DNA of 64,000 nucleotides from Rhizophagus irregularis (Eukaryota; Glomeromycota; Glomeromycetes; Glomerales; Glomeraceae): NCBI RefSeq assembly GCF_026210795.1, contig NC_089443.1, positions 3,844,001-3,908,000 on the forward strand. Reading direction: 5' to 3'. The position numbers and the translations under genes are program-made. Of this stretch, positions 1 through 13,424 are shown piece after piece. The notes beneath the pieces were generated by a model. The model did no database searches. It was not told where the DNA came from and was given only the letters and a program-made list of their open reading frames with translations. Each line of letters begins with the position of its first letter. The first letter of the stretch is position 1.

Positions 1-3000
1 AATTCTAATGACAATTGTGTAATATAAATCATAAATTTCAAATATTCTAAAAAATGATATTAATTTTAGGTTTAAAATCAGACATGAAAAAGTAACGTAT
101 GGAATTAGCTGATCATCATCACTTATTTGAAGCCACCAAATTGAAGTGGTAATAGGTAATAAGTATACAAATAAGTCTATAATTATATAAATAGTACAAT
201 TAGTTAGTAATTTCCTTTATTAAAATTCTCTCTAAGATAATATAAATTACTTACCGAGTATATTTCCAATATCACGAAACCATTTAATAGGATCATAAAT
301 AAATTGACGAACTTCAAAATTCAGATAATAAAATCCGAGTATAATTGAAGTAATCAAAAGTTTTTTTCGAATCTCTATATATTCACTCTGAGGAATTTTA
401 GCAGCTGCATTAAAACATACAAGTAAAGTTATAAATCCAAGCCAAATTAATAAATGATAATATTTTCCATAAGTATTCCATTTAAAATTAATTAATGCTT
501 CTCCTTCCCATGTTTTATAGATATCTCCACTTATTGTTTTAACAAATGGACTAGGTTGAGGTTTAATTAATTCCCAAAACCAATTATAATTTCGCGGGTA
601 ATTAACAAATTTAACATAAGGGATCATAAAAGTAATTGATGGTGTTTTTCTATTTCTTGGTATATTTTTTGAAAGAATGTCAACTACTTTTAAATAAATA
701 GAAAATGCATCACTGGCATAAATATTATTAACAAAATGATATTTTGATAATATATAAAATGTAGCAAAATAAATTGGAAAAAGGAGTAAAATTACTAAAA
801 TTTGAATAAAAAATAGCATTTGAAATAATATATTATGATTTCTTTTTAATTTGTCCATTTTTATATTATATTTTAACCACAAAATAGATCTAGTTAAATT
901 AATTATTTGAGGATATCGAAAAAAGGAATGTAGATGTAGATTATTATTCTGAGGTTCTATATTATAAAAAGGAGAATCTATAATCATTATTGTTTCTAAT
1001 GAATATCTTAAAACATATTCTGGACAATATTCATACAATAATGGCATTGTAGAAGTAATAATACTCAAAAACATCCTATTATTCCTTAAATCTTCTTTGA
1101 AGCGAATTATACATTTTTTATAGATATCATCTACTAATTCTAATTTATATTCTTTAATTGCAAATGTTAATAATTCAACACCATATGTTAAAAGAACTTC
1201 CTTATTATCTTTTACGTATGAAACCCATTCATCACTTATTTTAAAACTATCATAATTAGGTAAAGGTAAAGTATGTTTTGAAAATATTTTTTCATAATAA
1301 CGTAATAAATCTTTCCTATAGTATGACTCCATATAATAAAAATATCTTAAAGAAATGGATTTGTTATTTTCACTAAAATGATAAATAAATACGCCTATTG
1401 TTGTTATTAAAACGATATCATCAAAATTTAATAACTTGACTCCATGCAAAAAGATATTTTCACGAATATTAAAATTTTCAACCCTTGTGCAAATTAAATC
1501 CCATTCACTACTAACATTAATTTTTATAAAAACTGATAATTCAATTTCTTTATAATTAATATTGTTAATTTCCCATTTAATTAAATTTTGAATTAAAATC
1601 AATTTTCGTTTTTCTTCAAAATCTGATAAGACTTTTTTAAATAATGTATGTATATTATCCATATAGGGATTAAATAAATGAATATTTAAGTGCTCGTATA
1701 TTTCATACTTGACTCTAAAATAGTTAAAATAATTATTATTATAGTATTCATACCAATTATCAATAATTTCATCGGAATTATTATTATTATTTAATTCATC
1801 ATAATATTTGAATAATGAATTTATATTTGATATCATTTTTTCCAAATTAATCTTCAAAACATCTCCATCTAGAATTCCAAATGCGCAATTGCTTGCAGAT
1901 TGAATGTTATTTGGAAGAAATTCTTTTGGTGATTCATGTTGTTTTAAATGACCAAAACATAATTCTCTACAATCTTTCATGATTGAATCCCAAAATTCAT
2001 TATTTGGTATATTACTGAATAAAGGAAATAATAGATGAAATAATAGAGGACATAACACTGGATGTATAATAAGCGTACGTAACTGAATAACTAAATAGTA
2101 TAAAGAAATGTTAATATTGTACAGTATATATAATTTTTTAACTTAAAAAAAAATAACAATACCGTTCACAGAAGTAGTAGAGAATTCTAGTTCGTTCGAA
2201 TAAATAGTAATTTTATTCTCGATCCTCATACAAATAAATTTCTCATTACCGGAAATTCTAATATCAGACTTATGCAAATAAAAGTTAGGTACAAAATATT
2301 TTCAAATAGATTTGGAATAATTTGATAAAATTTATATTACCGTATTATAATAATAGCTATATTTCATCTCCTCATCATTACCAAATATTTTTATACTTTT
2401 TTCAGTAAAAAGATCCCATTCATAAATGGAATTATTTGAAAATAAATAAAGTTTATCATATTTTGATATGCTAATAAATTCAATATCCTCTGGTATCTCG
2501 CATAATTTTTTACACTTCCATTTGTTATTTTTAGTTCTTGTGGAATATATCAAGATAATTTTTCGCATAACATAATCTCTGTTAAAATTATTATATAAAA
2601 TAAGCTCATTCTTCAAGTTAAAGGTACAATAACTATAATAATCACCAAAGTCACAATCTAATTTGATTTGTTGATCGTTATTCATGTCGTATATTTCTAA
2701 TAAAATATAATTGAATAAATGATAATTAATGTAATTAAATATCAATGCTTTAGTTTACATAAATTCATAAGAGTAATTAATAGCATTATTACTTACTTAT
2801 TTTACCACTTTCACCTAATTTTTTGGTGGCATATATATAAGCAAGTCTCTTATCATCGGAAATACGTATGTGTCCTACTTGATCAGAAATTTTGATAGAA
2901 AATTCCAATTTAAATTGATTCTTGTCTACATCCCAACCAACGATTGAATGATCATCTTCACTATAAGTAACGAGGTATTTTCCATTTGGTGATGTCTCTA

Positions 3001-3160
3001 TCTCTGTAATAGGTTTCCCATTATGCGGCTTATTATTAATTATATTGTTATTTATATTGTTATCGATTCTATCGTTATTAATGTCAATTCCATTGTTATT
3101 GATATCAATTTTATTAATATTGATTTTATCAATTTCGATTTCTACCGTAGCGTCGCTCAT
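1..3160 (-). CDS. WD40-like/ion-transport fusion protein, copy 1 (3' part beyond window)
   Basis: A multi-exon minus-strand gene, truncated by the left window edge. Exons deduced from splice signals and by comparison with copy 2: 2797-3160, 2341-2696, 2163-2268, 255-2090 and <1-176. The phases agree at every junction. The N-terminal exon has an Asn/Asp/Ile-rich low-complexity stretch, then a WD40-like blade (SPNGKYLVTYSEDDHSIVGWD). Exon 2 has a second one (YLFSNNSIYEWDL). The long exon is a soluble helical region followed by hydrophobic segments (for example the FIQILVILLLFPIYFATFYI region and the LLIWLGFITLLVCFNAAAK region), then the LNFEVRQFIYDP turn typical of TRP/VIC-type channels. The pore exons lie outside the window. 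It is likely a membrane cation channel with a cytosolic N-terminal sensor-like domain; the function is inferred from architecture. It is a tandem paralogue of the gene at 5950-9858. Confidence 0.8.
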
Positions 3161-3555
3161 CTGATAGTTCTTTTTTCCTTTATTAATTTAATTGTTTTAA
3201 AATGGTTTGTTATTTTGTGCAAAAAAACGAGCGTTGCAACCTTGCAAGATATATATATATTTATTTATGCAGGGGAAATATTTAATGTATAATAAAGTAA
3301 TACGAGGTAGGACTTAGGAGTTAGTACAACTTTTTTTTTTTGTAATTCGATGATACGACGCCATCTACGTTCACACGATTAAATGTATAATAAACCTTAT
3401 GAGCTAGCTCTTTCACTCTTATCCAAAAAAGGAAGGATCTACACATTATTGGTTAGCGGGCGCCTAGGCGGCTAGGGTATTAAAAGTCGAGTCACTCGAG
3501 TCGTACAGTAAATAAAAAAGTAATTTCAGCCTGTTTTCTTTTACTACTGTATTTA
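3161..3555. other. Intergenic, upstream of channel copy 1
   Basis: AT-rich upstream region with a short GC-richer patch around 3440-3510 containing a small palindrome (gtcgagtcactcgagtc). No gene is seen. Confidence 0.5.
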
Positions 3556-5057
3556 TTTCTACCCCACGTGATTTTGCGGCGCATCAGCCTCATTTGCTTA
3601 ATTGCTTTCTTCGCTTCTCGACAAAAAATTGATAAGTTCGTTTTTAAGTTCGATTTTACATAAAACACGTATCTCCTAATAAAATAAGTTTAATAAATAA
3701 CATCTAAATAAATATAACTCCTAATAAAATAAGTACAATAAACAGCAAACAGCACAAATAAAATCACACCCAAATAAATATAAAACCGCGTCTCTCCTAA
3801 TAGATATAATAAAACAAGTACAATAAATAATACCTAAATAAACGTGTATATGTATAATGCACTTAATATTGTTACAAAATATACCACAAATATGTAAGCT
3901 AATTCAATAAAAACAATTATTTGAATAATGCTATACTTGTTAAGCAATTTTATTTAGTCTTAAATTACGCTCTAATATTTATATAAAGAAGGCAAACAAA
4001 AATAAAAACAGTTAATATAGTAATTAAAAATAAACCAACAATAAATTTTATTGAATAATTATTTAAACTCGATGTTTTCAGCTTGAAATTTTCATACGCA
4101 GTTATACAGTTATATCACAATAATTCTAGCAGTTTACTATGCGTGCATTTCGAGGGTATGAAGGTTCTATCTAACATTAATTTTTACGTAAAACATAAAT
4201 TAGGGAGAGTTTCGAAAGTTACAATAAAATTCTTTCCTCATATCAGAATCATCTTTCCCAAAAAATTATAGATGCAGCCCGTGATAATAAAGTGGATCCT
4301 GCTCCGCATCTTACGCGTTTTATCGCAAATGCCCTGTTGGACCTTTCTTCCGCAAGTTGGTCTGCTCATGTCTTGTGCGAGGCTTTATTCCTGCACAATT
4401 TTCCGATATATTTTCCGACCTGGCAGTGCCGCGCTCCTCTATATGCAAAGTTATCTCTGCTATACATAATAACTTTATTCACAAGCTGCGCAGACGCGTT
4501 TGAGACGCCCGTAACTATGAAAAAAGTCGCTGGGAACGTTCCGTTATCATTTCTACCACTCTTAAAACTCAACCAAGGCCTTCTAATTTGCCTAAGTCTA
4601 CGTATTTGCCTGTCTCTACTTTACCACCTCCAACCCAAATCGAGCTGTCACGTGACGCAGACAAGGATTGGATTAAGAACTTGGTTTGATCACTTTTCGG
4701 GTTTTCTGGGTCGTCTAACGGTGCTATAGCAGAACTGGGTATCGATTTTAAAATGGATGCACTTTTCGTTGTCTGATTAGCATAGTTGCATCTACTGTGC
4801 TTGAAATATATCACGGGGGATGATCTAGGGAGTGTTTAATTATTTAGTTTAGATTTTTATTTTTACTTTAATCACTCTTTAGGAGACTATATAGTAGTTA
4901 GTTTATTTTTTATTATTTCTTTTATTGTAATTTGTTTAATTGTAAATGTTTTTAATAAATTTAATAAAGATAAAGGCGCTATGCCATGTTTGCTGAAAGT
5001 TACAATAAATAAATAAATCAATGAGGCTGATGTGGCACAAATAACGTGGGGTAGAAA
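3556..5057. mobile_element. Decayed DNA transposon with ~40-bp terminal inverted repeats
   Basis: The left end (3556-3594) begins TTTCTACCCCACGT and contains CATCAGCCTCATT. The reverse complement of 5018-5057 begins with the same bases and also contains CATCAGCCTCATT, giving about 40 bp of imperfect terminal inverted repeat. The interior holds AT-rich direct repeats of a CTAATAAAATAAGT-like motif (3670-3830) and a distinctly GC-richer segment at 4260-4810 with decayed coding sequence. I cannot see a convincing target-site duplication, so the superfamily is open (a MULE is one possibility). Confidence 0.6.
4240..4696 (+). pseudogene. Frameshifted ORF remnant inside the 3556-5057 transposon
   Basis: Two adjacent plus-strand frames look coding in sequence. 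The first reads through about 4240-4390 and includes DAARDNKVDPAPHLTR and IANALLDLSSASWSAHV. The second continues from about 4390 to the TGA at 4694-4696 and includes IPAQFSDIFSDLAVPRS and PPPTQIELSRDADKDW, with one in-frame TGA near 4500. GC content is well above the flanks. It is most simply a dead transposon-borne protein gene with a frameshift and a nonsense change. I do not recognise the family. Confidence 0.4.
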
Positions 5058-5949
5058 AGTGACAATACTGGGGACGTCTCTGATTGCAGAATTTTTTCGG
5101 ATGATACTGAGATCTCCGCAAAATACTAAGCCTCTTTTTTGGAGTCAGTTTTACAATTTATTCTCGTATAATCTGAATATAAATATTTGTAAAATTTTTA
5201 TGAAAATTTATTTATATATACAAAATTTAATCTCCAAGTTACAGTACATCACGTACAGTATCAGGTGATTTAACATGATATAATTTGAAACCTACACTGG
5301 GCGTGTAGCCGTGTAGCCCTGGTAAGATCGAATTTCTTTAGTTTAATTTTCTTTCTTTCTTTCTTTAATCGCTTTAATCAGTAGACGTCTCATCTTCGGG
5401 CGGTTTATTTTACTAAATCTTAATTAGTCTATTCATTAAAACTTTGGGTACAACAATACTCAAATTTATATAATATATTCTACTGTGATGAATTGGATTC
5501 GCGCAGTTGACGCAGCATACATCGCTTTAAATTTCCGCGCGTGTGATTGAAAGTAGATAGGCGCGATATTTCATAATGGCACTTAATATTATTATATTTT
5601 ATATATAAGAGCGCATATCTATGGCTCAAGGTTGCGCACAAAACTTTTACAAATAGACTTGAACATTATCGTTACTTTCATTTATATAGAATATTAAAAG
5701 GTTCTATCAACGCGTCAATTGTTTTTATTGGTTTCTTAATACAAGGTGTACTCTATGATATAAATAGTAACCTTAAAATACATTTTTTAAAATATTTAAA
5801 TAAAACTTTTACTATATAAATTAATTAAAAACCGATCAAACTTTATACTAAGAATACATACTCTATAATTCTAGTTAAAAATTAAATAAGTAAGGAAAAA
5901 ATAAAATCATTCCTAAATGATTTAAAACCTATATAATTCCCAAAATTGT
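5058..5949. other. Intergenic, 3' of channel copy 2
   Basis: Contains a (CTTT)n run near 5350-5366 and a short GC-richer patch around 5490-5560. No gene or RNA gene is recognised. Confidence 0.5.
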
Positions 5950-8900
5950 CTAATTTTCATCGATATGAAGTTTGTTTAACAAATCTCGTTTGAGTTCTGG
6001 TAATACATTGTTATTCCATTCTTTCTTTTCAATCATTTGTTTAATTTCTTTTCGAGCCTTATCCACACTGGCATAATAATGACTTAAAAAAAATAATGAA
6101 TCTTTATTAATAAAAATAAAAAAAAAAAATTATCAAATGAATATTAAAAATGTAACATACATTATTTCAGGGAACCATGATTTCCAACGTCTCTGATTCG
6201 GTAATAGGTAAAATAATTCAATTTTAGCTAAATGCTAAAATAAGTTTTGAAAATTTTAAATAATTAGTATATAATATATAATGTAAAGATTTAATTAAAA
6301 AATAACAATTATAACATAATAATATTACCTCCGCTTTCCTTAATAAATATGAATCACCATCTTTTATCGCTTCACCAAATAGTGTGATAAATACATTTAA
6401 AATATATATGGTCATTATAAATGTGAACAAAATCATTAATATCATAAGTGATGGATTTTTTTCATATGGCCAATTGGATAACGAACTTGTATCACCTATA
6501 AGATAAAAAAAAAAAGTTAATTAAATAATTAATTATTAATATTTTTAATTATTTTTTTTTCAAAATAAGTAATAATATACCTGTAAGTAATAAACATGTT
6601 GCGAATAATGAAGTCAAAAAGGTCGTAAACATGTTTGTGTTCTCATCAGGAGTTTGTAAAATAAATAAATTGGAATAAAGGCTGGTTACATTTTCAAATA
6701 CTTGATAGGTAGATGCCAAATTCCAAGGATTATTAGGGTCATCATTAACTATACGTTCATTTAAAGGATAATCCATTTTTGGTGATAATAAAATATAAAA
6801 TGCGTACGCGAAACTTGTCAAAATAACTATTATAAAACATAAAAAGAAAAACATGACCCTTTTTGCAATTCTAATAACAATTGTATAATATTCATCATAA
6901 ATTTCAAATATTCTAAAAAATGATATTAATTTTAAATTTAAAAACAAGCATGAAAAAGTAATAAATGGGATTATCTGATCATTATCATTTGTTTGAAGCC
7001 ACATTATTGAAGTATAAATGGGAAATATATATACACATGCATCTATAATTATAAGTAATATATTAGTATTTTTTGCTTAATAAAATAATTTATTCTAAAT
7101 TGATTAAAAAAAAAATTTTTATATACCAAACCAGTTCCCAATATCCTTCATCCACCTTTCAGGTTTATAAATCAATTGACGAACTTCAAAACTTAAATGA
7201 ATAAATCCAAGTATAATTGAAGCAATTAAAAGATGATTTAGAACATCATCACCAATATATTGTTTAGGAATTTTAGCAGCTGCATTAAAGCATCCAAGTA
7301 AAGCCATAAATCCAATCCAAATTATTGAGTGATAAATTTTTCCATACATGTTCCATTTAAAATTAATTAATGCTTCACCATCCAATGTTTTATAGATATC
7401 ATTACTTATTGTGTTAACAAATGGACTAGGTTGAGGTGAAATTAGTTCCCAAAACCAATTATAATCTTTTGGATAATTCACAAAATTAATATAAGGAATC
7501 ATGAAAGTAATTACTGGTGTTGTTTTACGTTTTGAAAATAATTTAATAATTTCAAAATAAAGAGATAATGCACCATTTGTATAAAAATCATTAATATAAA
7601 GGTATTTTGATAATATATAAAACATAACAAAATAAATTGGTAAAAAGATTAAAATTATAAATAAACTTAAAAGTTGAATAACAATGAATAGTATCAGATG
7701 AGTTTCAGATAATTTACCAATCCACATATTGTATTTTAACCATAAAATAGAATTAGTTAAATTAAGTATTTGAGGATATTGAAAAGAATCAAGATGTAAT
7801 TTGCTATGTTGATATTTTATATCATAAAAATGATAATCTGTAATCATTAATATTTCTAATGAATATCTTGAAACATAATCCGGAAAATATTCATTCAATA
7901 AAGGCATTGTAGAAGTAATAATACTTAAAAACATTCTATTATTTCTTAAATCTTGTTCAAAATAATTGATACATTTTTTATAGATATCATCAATTAATTT
8001 CAACCTTTGATCTTTAATTGCAAATGATAATAACTCAACACCATATTTCAAAAGACTTTCCTTATTATTTTTTACATCCAAAACCCAACCATCACTTATT
8101 TCAAAACTACTACAATTTGATAAAGGTAAAATAGATTTTGAAAATATTTTTCTATAATAATGTAATAAATCTCTCATATAATATGATTTCATATGATAAA
8201 AATATCTTAAAGTAATGGATTTGTTATTTTTGTTAAGATGATAAATAAAAAGACCAATTGTTGTTATTAGAACAATATCATCATTATCAAATAATTCAAT
8301 TCCAAGTAAAAAGATATTTACAAAAATACTAAAATTTTCAACACGTTTGCAAATTAAATCCCATTTATTAAAATCAACATAACTAAAAATTTGCAATTCA
8401 ATTCCACTATCATTAATATTGTTAATTTCCCATTTAATTAAACCTTGAATTAAAGTCAGTTCTCGTTTCATAATAAAATTTGATATAACTTTTTGAAATA
8501 ATGCATGTATATTATCCATATAGGGATTAAATAAATGAATATTTAAGTTTTCATATGTTTCATATGATTCATTATCAAAATACCAATATTCATTAGAATC
8601 ATCATCTTCAGAATTTTCGAATATAAAATTCATATTAGAAGCATTTTCTTCTAGTTTAATCTTCCAAATATACCCATCTAGAATTATAAGTGCATATTTG
8701 GTTGTGAATTGAATGTTTTTTAGTAAATTTTCGATTTGAAATTCTTGGTCATTCTTATTTAAACGATTTAAACATTCTTTCCAACAATGTTCCATAATAG
8801 AATTCCGAATTTTACTATTACTTAATAGAGGAAGCAATAAAGGAAGTAATAAATGAATTAAACCAGTACGATATATAATGTCATATAATTGTATATCTAA

Positions 8901-9858
8901 CGTAAGAAAAGAATTAAAAGATTAATATAAAATAATAATAATAAAAAATAAAAAGCTTAATAAATTTATAAAATTATTTACCATTATTTATATTTAAAGA
9001 AACAATAGGTATTTCTAATTCAACAGAATAAATAAAAACTTTATCCTTGATTCTTGTACAAATAAACTTTTCATTACTGGAAATTCTAAGTTCAGGCTTG
9101 AATTATAAAATAGACGAATAATGATTAGTAATTATAAAATTTTTAAATGAATTTGAACGAATAAATTAATATATTTTTTACCGTATAATATTTCATTTCC
9201 TCATCAGTACCAAATATTTTTATTCCTTTTTCATTAATAAGATTCCATTCAAAAATAGAATTATTTGAAAACAAATAAATTTTATCGTATTTTGATATGC
9301 TAATCAAATCAAAATCCTTAGGCATCTTGTGGATTCTTTGACATTTCCATTCATTATTTTTAGTTTGTGTGGAATAAACTAAAACCAAATTATAATCATC
9401 GTTTCCACTATATAAAATAAGTTCAGATTTCAAATTGAATGTACAATAACTATAATATTCACCAATATCACAATCTATTTTTATTTTATGGTTATTCATC
9501 ATATCGTATATTTCTAATTGAATTAGTTAAATAAAAAAAAAAATATTAATCGAATATTTTATAAGGGTTACTAATATAAATATTATTAATTACCTAAATG
9601 TCCAAATTCTATATAAGCAAGTTTCTTATCATCAGAAATGTATATTTGTCGTATATTATCATTAGGAATTCTGATATGACAATCTGATTTAAGTTGTCCC
9701 TCATTTATATCATCGATATTCCAGCCGACAATTGAGTGATCTTCTTCACTATAAGTCACAAAGTATTTTTCATTTGGCGATACCTCTATCTTTGTTATAA
9801 GTTTACCGTTATGTGGTTTACTAAACTTATCATCGATTTTTACGAAAATTTCACTCAT
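5950..9858 (-). CDS. WD40-like/ion-transport fusion protein, copy 2 (complete)
   Basis: Complete eight-exon gene: 9594-9858, 9182-9513, 8982-9096, 7127-8896, 6581-7042, 6329-6495, 6161-6234, 5950-6082. These sum to 3318 nt, 1105 aa. The start chosen is the ATG at 9856-9858 (MSEIFVK). An ATG further upstream would add only a low-complexity hydrophobic run, and the chosen one lines up with copy 1. Domains: two WD40-like blades (HSIVGWNID; YLFSNNSIFEWNL) in the first ~200 residues, a soluble helical region to about 640, then six membrane segments at roughly 645-672, 765-787, 795-815, 830-874, 887-910 and 1000-1024. A re-entrant pore-like stretch, FLTSLFATCLLLTGD, lies near 968-982, just before the last segment. 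The C-terminus is basic and hydrophilic (KARKEIKQMIEKKEW). The order matches TRP/voltage-gated-like channels. Ligand and ion are unknown. The predicted location is a membrane; no signal peptide is seen. Confidence 0.85.
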
Positions 9859-10258
9859 TTGACTGATTTGATAATAGTAATATATGTGTATATGTATGTA
9901 TATACAATATATACTGTATACAAATATTTTTTTTTTCAAAAAAAAAATTCATTGCTATTTTATTTAAAGTTAAAGTAACACGAACTAATTATAATTAATC
10001 TTGCGTAATGTTGTACTAACCTTCCATTATAGCACAAACTGTCCATAAATAGATTAATTTTCCTAACCTAGTTTGGTTTAGAACATGGCGCATAGGATTG
10101 CATTGGCTGGCTGAGAGCACTTTTTCCCGACTAGGTTATCAAAAGAAATTTTGCCATTTCTTTTTCTACAATTATTCATATGAAGGGAATTGTACTTTGT
10201 TATTACTTGAACAATTACGGATACAATAATTAATAAATTTGTGATAATACTTTAAACT
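9859..10258. other. Intergenic, upstream of channel copy 2
   Basis: A TATGTGTATATGTATGTATA-type simple repeat at 9878-9925 sits directly upstream of the start. The rest is AT-rich with no recognisable gene. Confidence 0.5.
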
Positions 10259-10639
10259 AAGGCGACGCCGGGTCGGTAAATCACAAATTCAAAATTTTAT
10301 TTTTTTTTCGTATATTAAAAATAGGTGATAACCGCATGTATTACAGAAATCAAAGAAAATTTCTCATTCTTGATAAATGAAAAAAAAAAGAATAGCAATT
10401 TTATTTATTTATTTTATTAAATATTTTACAATTGATTTCCTATGCCAAAAATTTAATAATTATGATATCATTTATCATTTAAGTGATTTAACCTAAAACT
10501 TTTATGAAAATTATGGATCGGATCGCTAAATTTTATTGGTTAAAATTGGTTAAAAAATTTTGAATTTTTAAAAAAAGTAAAAATCCGGGCGGCCGGCAAA
10601 TTGTGATATGAAAACCGAATTTATAACTTTGCGTCGCCT
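10259..10639. mobile_element. Short non-autonomous element bounded by AGGCGACGC ends
   Basis: The left end reads AGGCGACGCCGGGTCGG and the right end reads ...TTTGCGTCGCCT, so the outer nine bases are inverted copies. Inner parts also pair loosely (AAATCACAAATTC near 10279; CAAATTGTGATATG near 10597). There is no coding capacity. MITE-like; the superfamily is not determined. Confidence 0.45.
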
Positions 10640-10660
10640 AATTTTGGGGGAATAAAATAT

Positions 10661-11230
10661 GGGTCGCGTTTACGTAACTCACCGACAACTACTTCACCGA
10701 CAAACGTTTCACCGACATATATATAAAATTAAATATAAATATCTTTACATAATCTTTATATGAAATGGGGATTTTTTTTTTGTTAGTAACACGTATTTCT
10801 TTGTTAGGTTTTATAAAATACAAAAAAACTACTACTATAGATTTCCTTAGGGAATAGCACATACTTTTTACAATAGTTATTTTTTTTTTTAATAAAATGT
10901 ATTAATGTTTTGTTATGATCAAAAACTAAAAAGTTCATTATATATATATTTTTTTGTTAGTTTTTATTATTTTAATGAAATTTATAATAACATATATAAA
11001 AAAAATAAAAAAAAATACAATAGATATAACTATATGTTATTCTATCTACTAACCCGTCTAAGATGGAAGTAAAGTATCAATACTTATTAAATCTAAACTA
11101 AATATCTAAAAAAAAGTTTTATAATAAAATATCTCATACTCAATATGTCGGTGAAATAACCCTGTCGGTGAAACGTTTGTCGGTGAAACGTTTGTCGGTG
11201 AAGTGATTGTCGGTGAAATGAACCAGACCC
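10661..11230. mobile_element. Non-autonomous element with (TTCACCGACA)n inverted termini
   Basis: The left end starts GGGTCGCG and carries three TCACCGACA copies (10679-10720). The right end carries five TGTCGGTGAA copies (11144-11219) and ends AGACCC, the inverted version of GGGTCT. The ends are inverted arrays of an 8-10-bp motif spaced about 16-18 bp, as in elements whose transposase binds tandem subterminal sites. The interior is AT-rich and non-coding. Confidence 0.6.
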
Positions 11231-11789
11231 GATTATTAATAACCAGGATGAGCATCATTAATTAATTAATCGTGACATTCTCCGAATATCGGAATCCAAG
11301 AAATCTTACTTTCAAGACAAATATTATACAGAAAAATCAAATAATGATAATCAAAGAAATTAAACTTATTTGTTTTCTTAAATTCATAAAAAATAAGAGA
11401 TGTTTGACAGCTAGTCCGCGGTTTACTACGGTTTGGCATCGGTTTATTTGAGTCGGAGCTATAAGTGAGCTATAAGTTTGGTCAAAATTAATAAAATTTG
11501 TAGAAAAATATTTTTTTTTGAATCTGACAAAATTATAGTTTGACAAAAATAATAGAAAAATGTTGTGATGCTAGTCAACGGATCAATCCGGATCGAAGCA
11601 CTAATCACTTACTCATTGCTATAAATGCAGATCACTGATAATGTATTCTCTACATAATTTTTCTAAAAACATTCATTACAGAAAGTAAATTATTTGAATG
11701 ACCAATAAAAAAAATATAAATAAGCTTCATTCATCCTGGATTTTTTTTTTGTAAAAATAAATAAATATTATATTGTTTGTAAAACGAAA

Positions 11790-11912
11790 ATGGATCGCTA
11801 CAATCGAAGACGTCAAAGAATTCAAAAACAACGAAATCGAAGGCGTGAATTAATAGTGACGCCACGTTACAAACCTTCCTCAGCCAAATCTTTCTCAGTA
11901 AAATATAAATGA
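11790..11912 (+). pseudogene. Truncated copy of small Arg-rich protein (family A, left arm)
   Basis: The ORF encodes 40 aa, starting MDRYNRRRQRIQKQRNRRRE. It matches the first third of the intact 60-aa copy on the opposite strand at 21727-21909, then shifts frame after small deletions around 11848-11870. The DNA downstream still matches the intact copy (AAACCTTCCTC..., ATAAATGATTCATTC...), so the rest of the gene is present but out of frame. Confidence 0.5.
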
Positions 11913-13250
11913 TTCATTCATTCTCCAACTTTTTTTCAATGGATTGACTTTCCATTAAATCAAATTTAAAATTCTTATTCATCTTGCTTTACACCAATAT
12001 CAAAATAGCAATTTATTTAACAGTTACCCATTCGTTGATTCCATTTTACATAATGACATGGTCATGATGGAGTGGCCATGTGGAATAGTCGTGCACCCAT
12101 CATGTTTCTTTTGTCTACAATATTGTTTATATAGAATCACTTTTGTTTCATTTTATAATTATTGCTTAGTAATTTTTTTTATGGCGTTCAATACCAAGAA
12201 ATACAGCAATGTAAAATACAACCAGATTCCTACATAGTTATACCTTTTTACATATAATCACATCATAAATAAATGTAAAAAAAAACACTTATATAAGATT
12301 GCTATATAAACTTTTTAAAAAAGGAATTATATTGATGTATGTAATTTATTTAATAATAAAATAAGATTTTATTCAAGCTTTTTTATCAGATTGATGCAAA
12401 AATATTAAAAAAATAAAAAGTGTAGTAATAAAAAAATTAAATTCCATTTACTTTAAGTGCAATATTGAAGTATCAAGCTAAGATCATATACATTTGATTT
12501 TAAAACTCAGGGGTACAACCATGATTTCCAAAATAGGAGAATAAAAAACCTTTTTTCGGCCAAATAAACTGCAAGGGTCTAGGGTTTTAGTTATAAATAA
12601 ATAAACTGCGGAATATGCTAGGTCAATCGCTCCAAAATAGGAAAAAAATACATACACGTATGGGTAACACGATCTTTCTAATATTTATGAAACTTTAATC
12701 ATTTCACGAATTTAACGCTATACATAAATCAAGAATGTAATAATTTAAGAAAAGGTATGTTTGAAAAGCATATGGCCATATCTTACATATCTAAATTATA
12801 CATGAGATTGGGAAATTGTACCTAGTTTAGTTACTGTATGTTGCTAATCATTTTTTTATGATGACATTGAACATTGTTATACCATTCACACTGCACAATT
12901 TTTCTAAAGAAATTCTCGACAAATCTGTTGATCTTACAAATAGGTTTTTTAAGCATAATTAAATTGTAGGAGATCTGTGCTAAAGATAGTTAAAAAAAGG
13001 AATGAATTAATTAATTAAAAAGTGCAAAGAATTTGTCGAACTTCCTTTTTAGTAAACATTCCCTGATGCGTGGTGTAAGAAGAGTTGTAATGCAAGTAAA
13101 TGTCATTCCTCCAATTATTAAATTTAATAATAAGGGATGACACTTTTCATAAAAATGAGCCATCAAACGTTAAACAAGGTAAAAAAAAATGTATAAAAGG
13201 TCTCCAAAAATCGCTTTTATTTTTTCAAAATTTTACATTATTTGTAAAAA

Positions 13251-13424
13251 ATGGTTCGATCAAATCAATTCCAAAGTCAAAGGGGACGGAGATTAAGAAG
13301 GAGAATTATAAATTATTATAGACGCTCATCGAATGATGACACGCTCAGAAGGATTTCAAATCTTCCTCAAATAAATTCAATTAATCCGTTCGTAAACCAA
13401 CTATTCAACGGGGCTCCTTTCTAA
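13251..13424 (+). CDS. Small Arg-rich basic protein, family B (left arm)
   Basis: 57-aa ORF, not recognised. The N-terminus is strongly basic (QRGRRLRRRIINYYRR), followed by SNDDTLRRISNLP and a conserved hydrophobic end, NPFVNQLFNGAPF. The mirror copy at 19422-19598 encodes 58 aa with the same start (MVRSNQ) and the same last 18 residues. The single indel between them is three bases and keeps the frame, so coding may be constrained. RRISNLP and FNG are shared with family A. It could be a nucleic-acid-binding or secreted/processed peptide precursor, but no signal peptide is visible. Function unknown. Confidence 0.5.
   Translation: MVRSNQFQSQRGRRLRRRIINYYRRSSNDDTLRRISNLPQINSINPFVNQLFNGAPF

Noticed and set aside
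4569-4814. Minus-strand ORF of 81 aa in the GC-rich patch
   Set aside because: Overlaps the more convincing plus-strand remnant; the apparent coding character is the complement of that frame.
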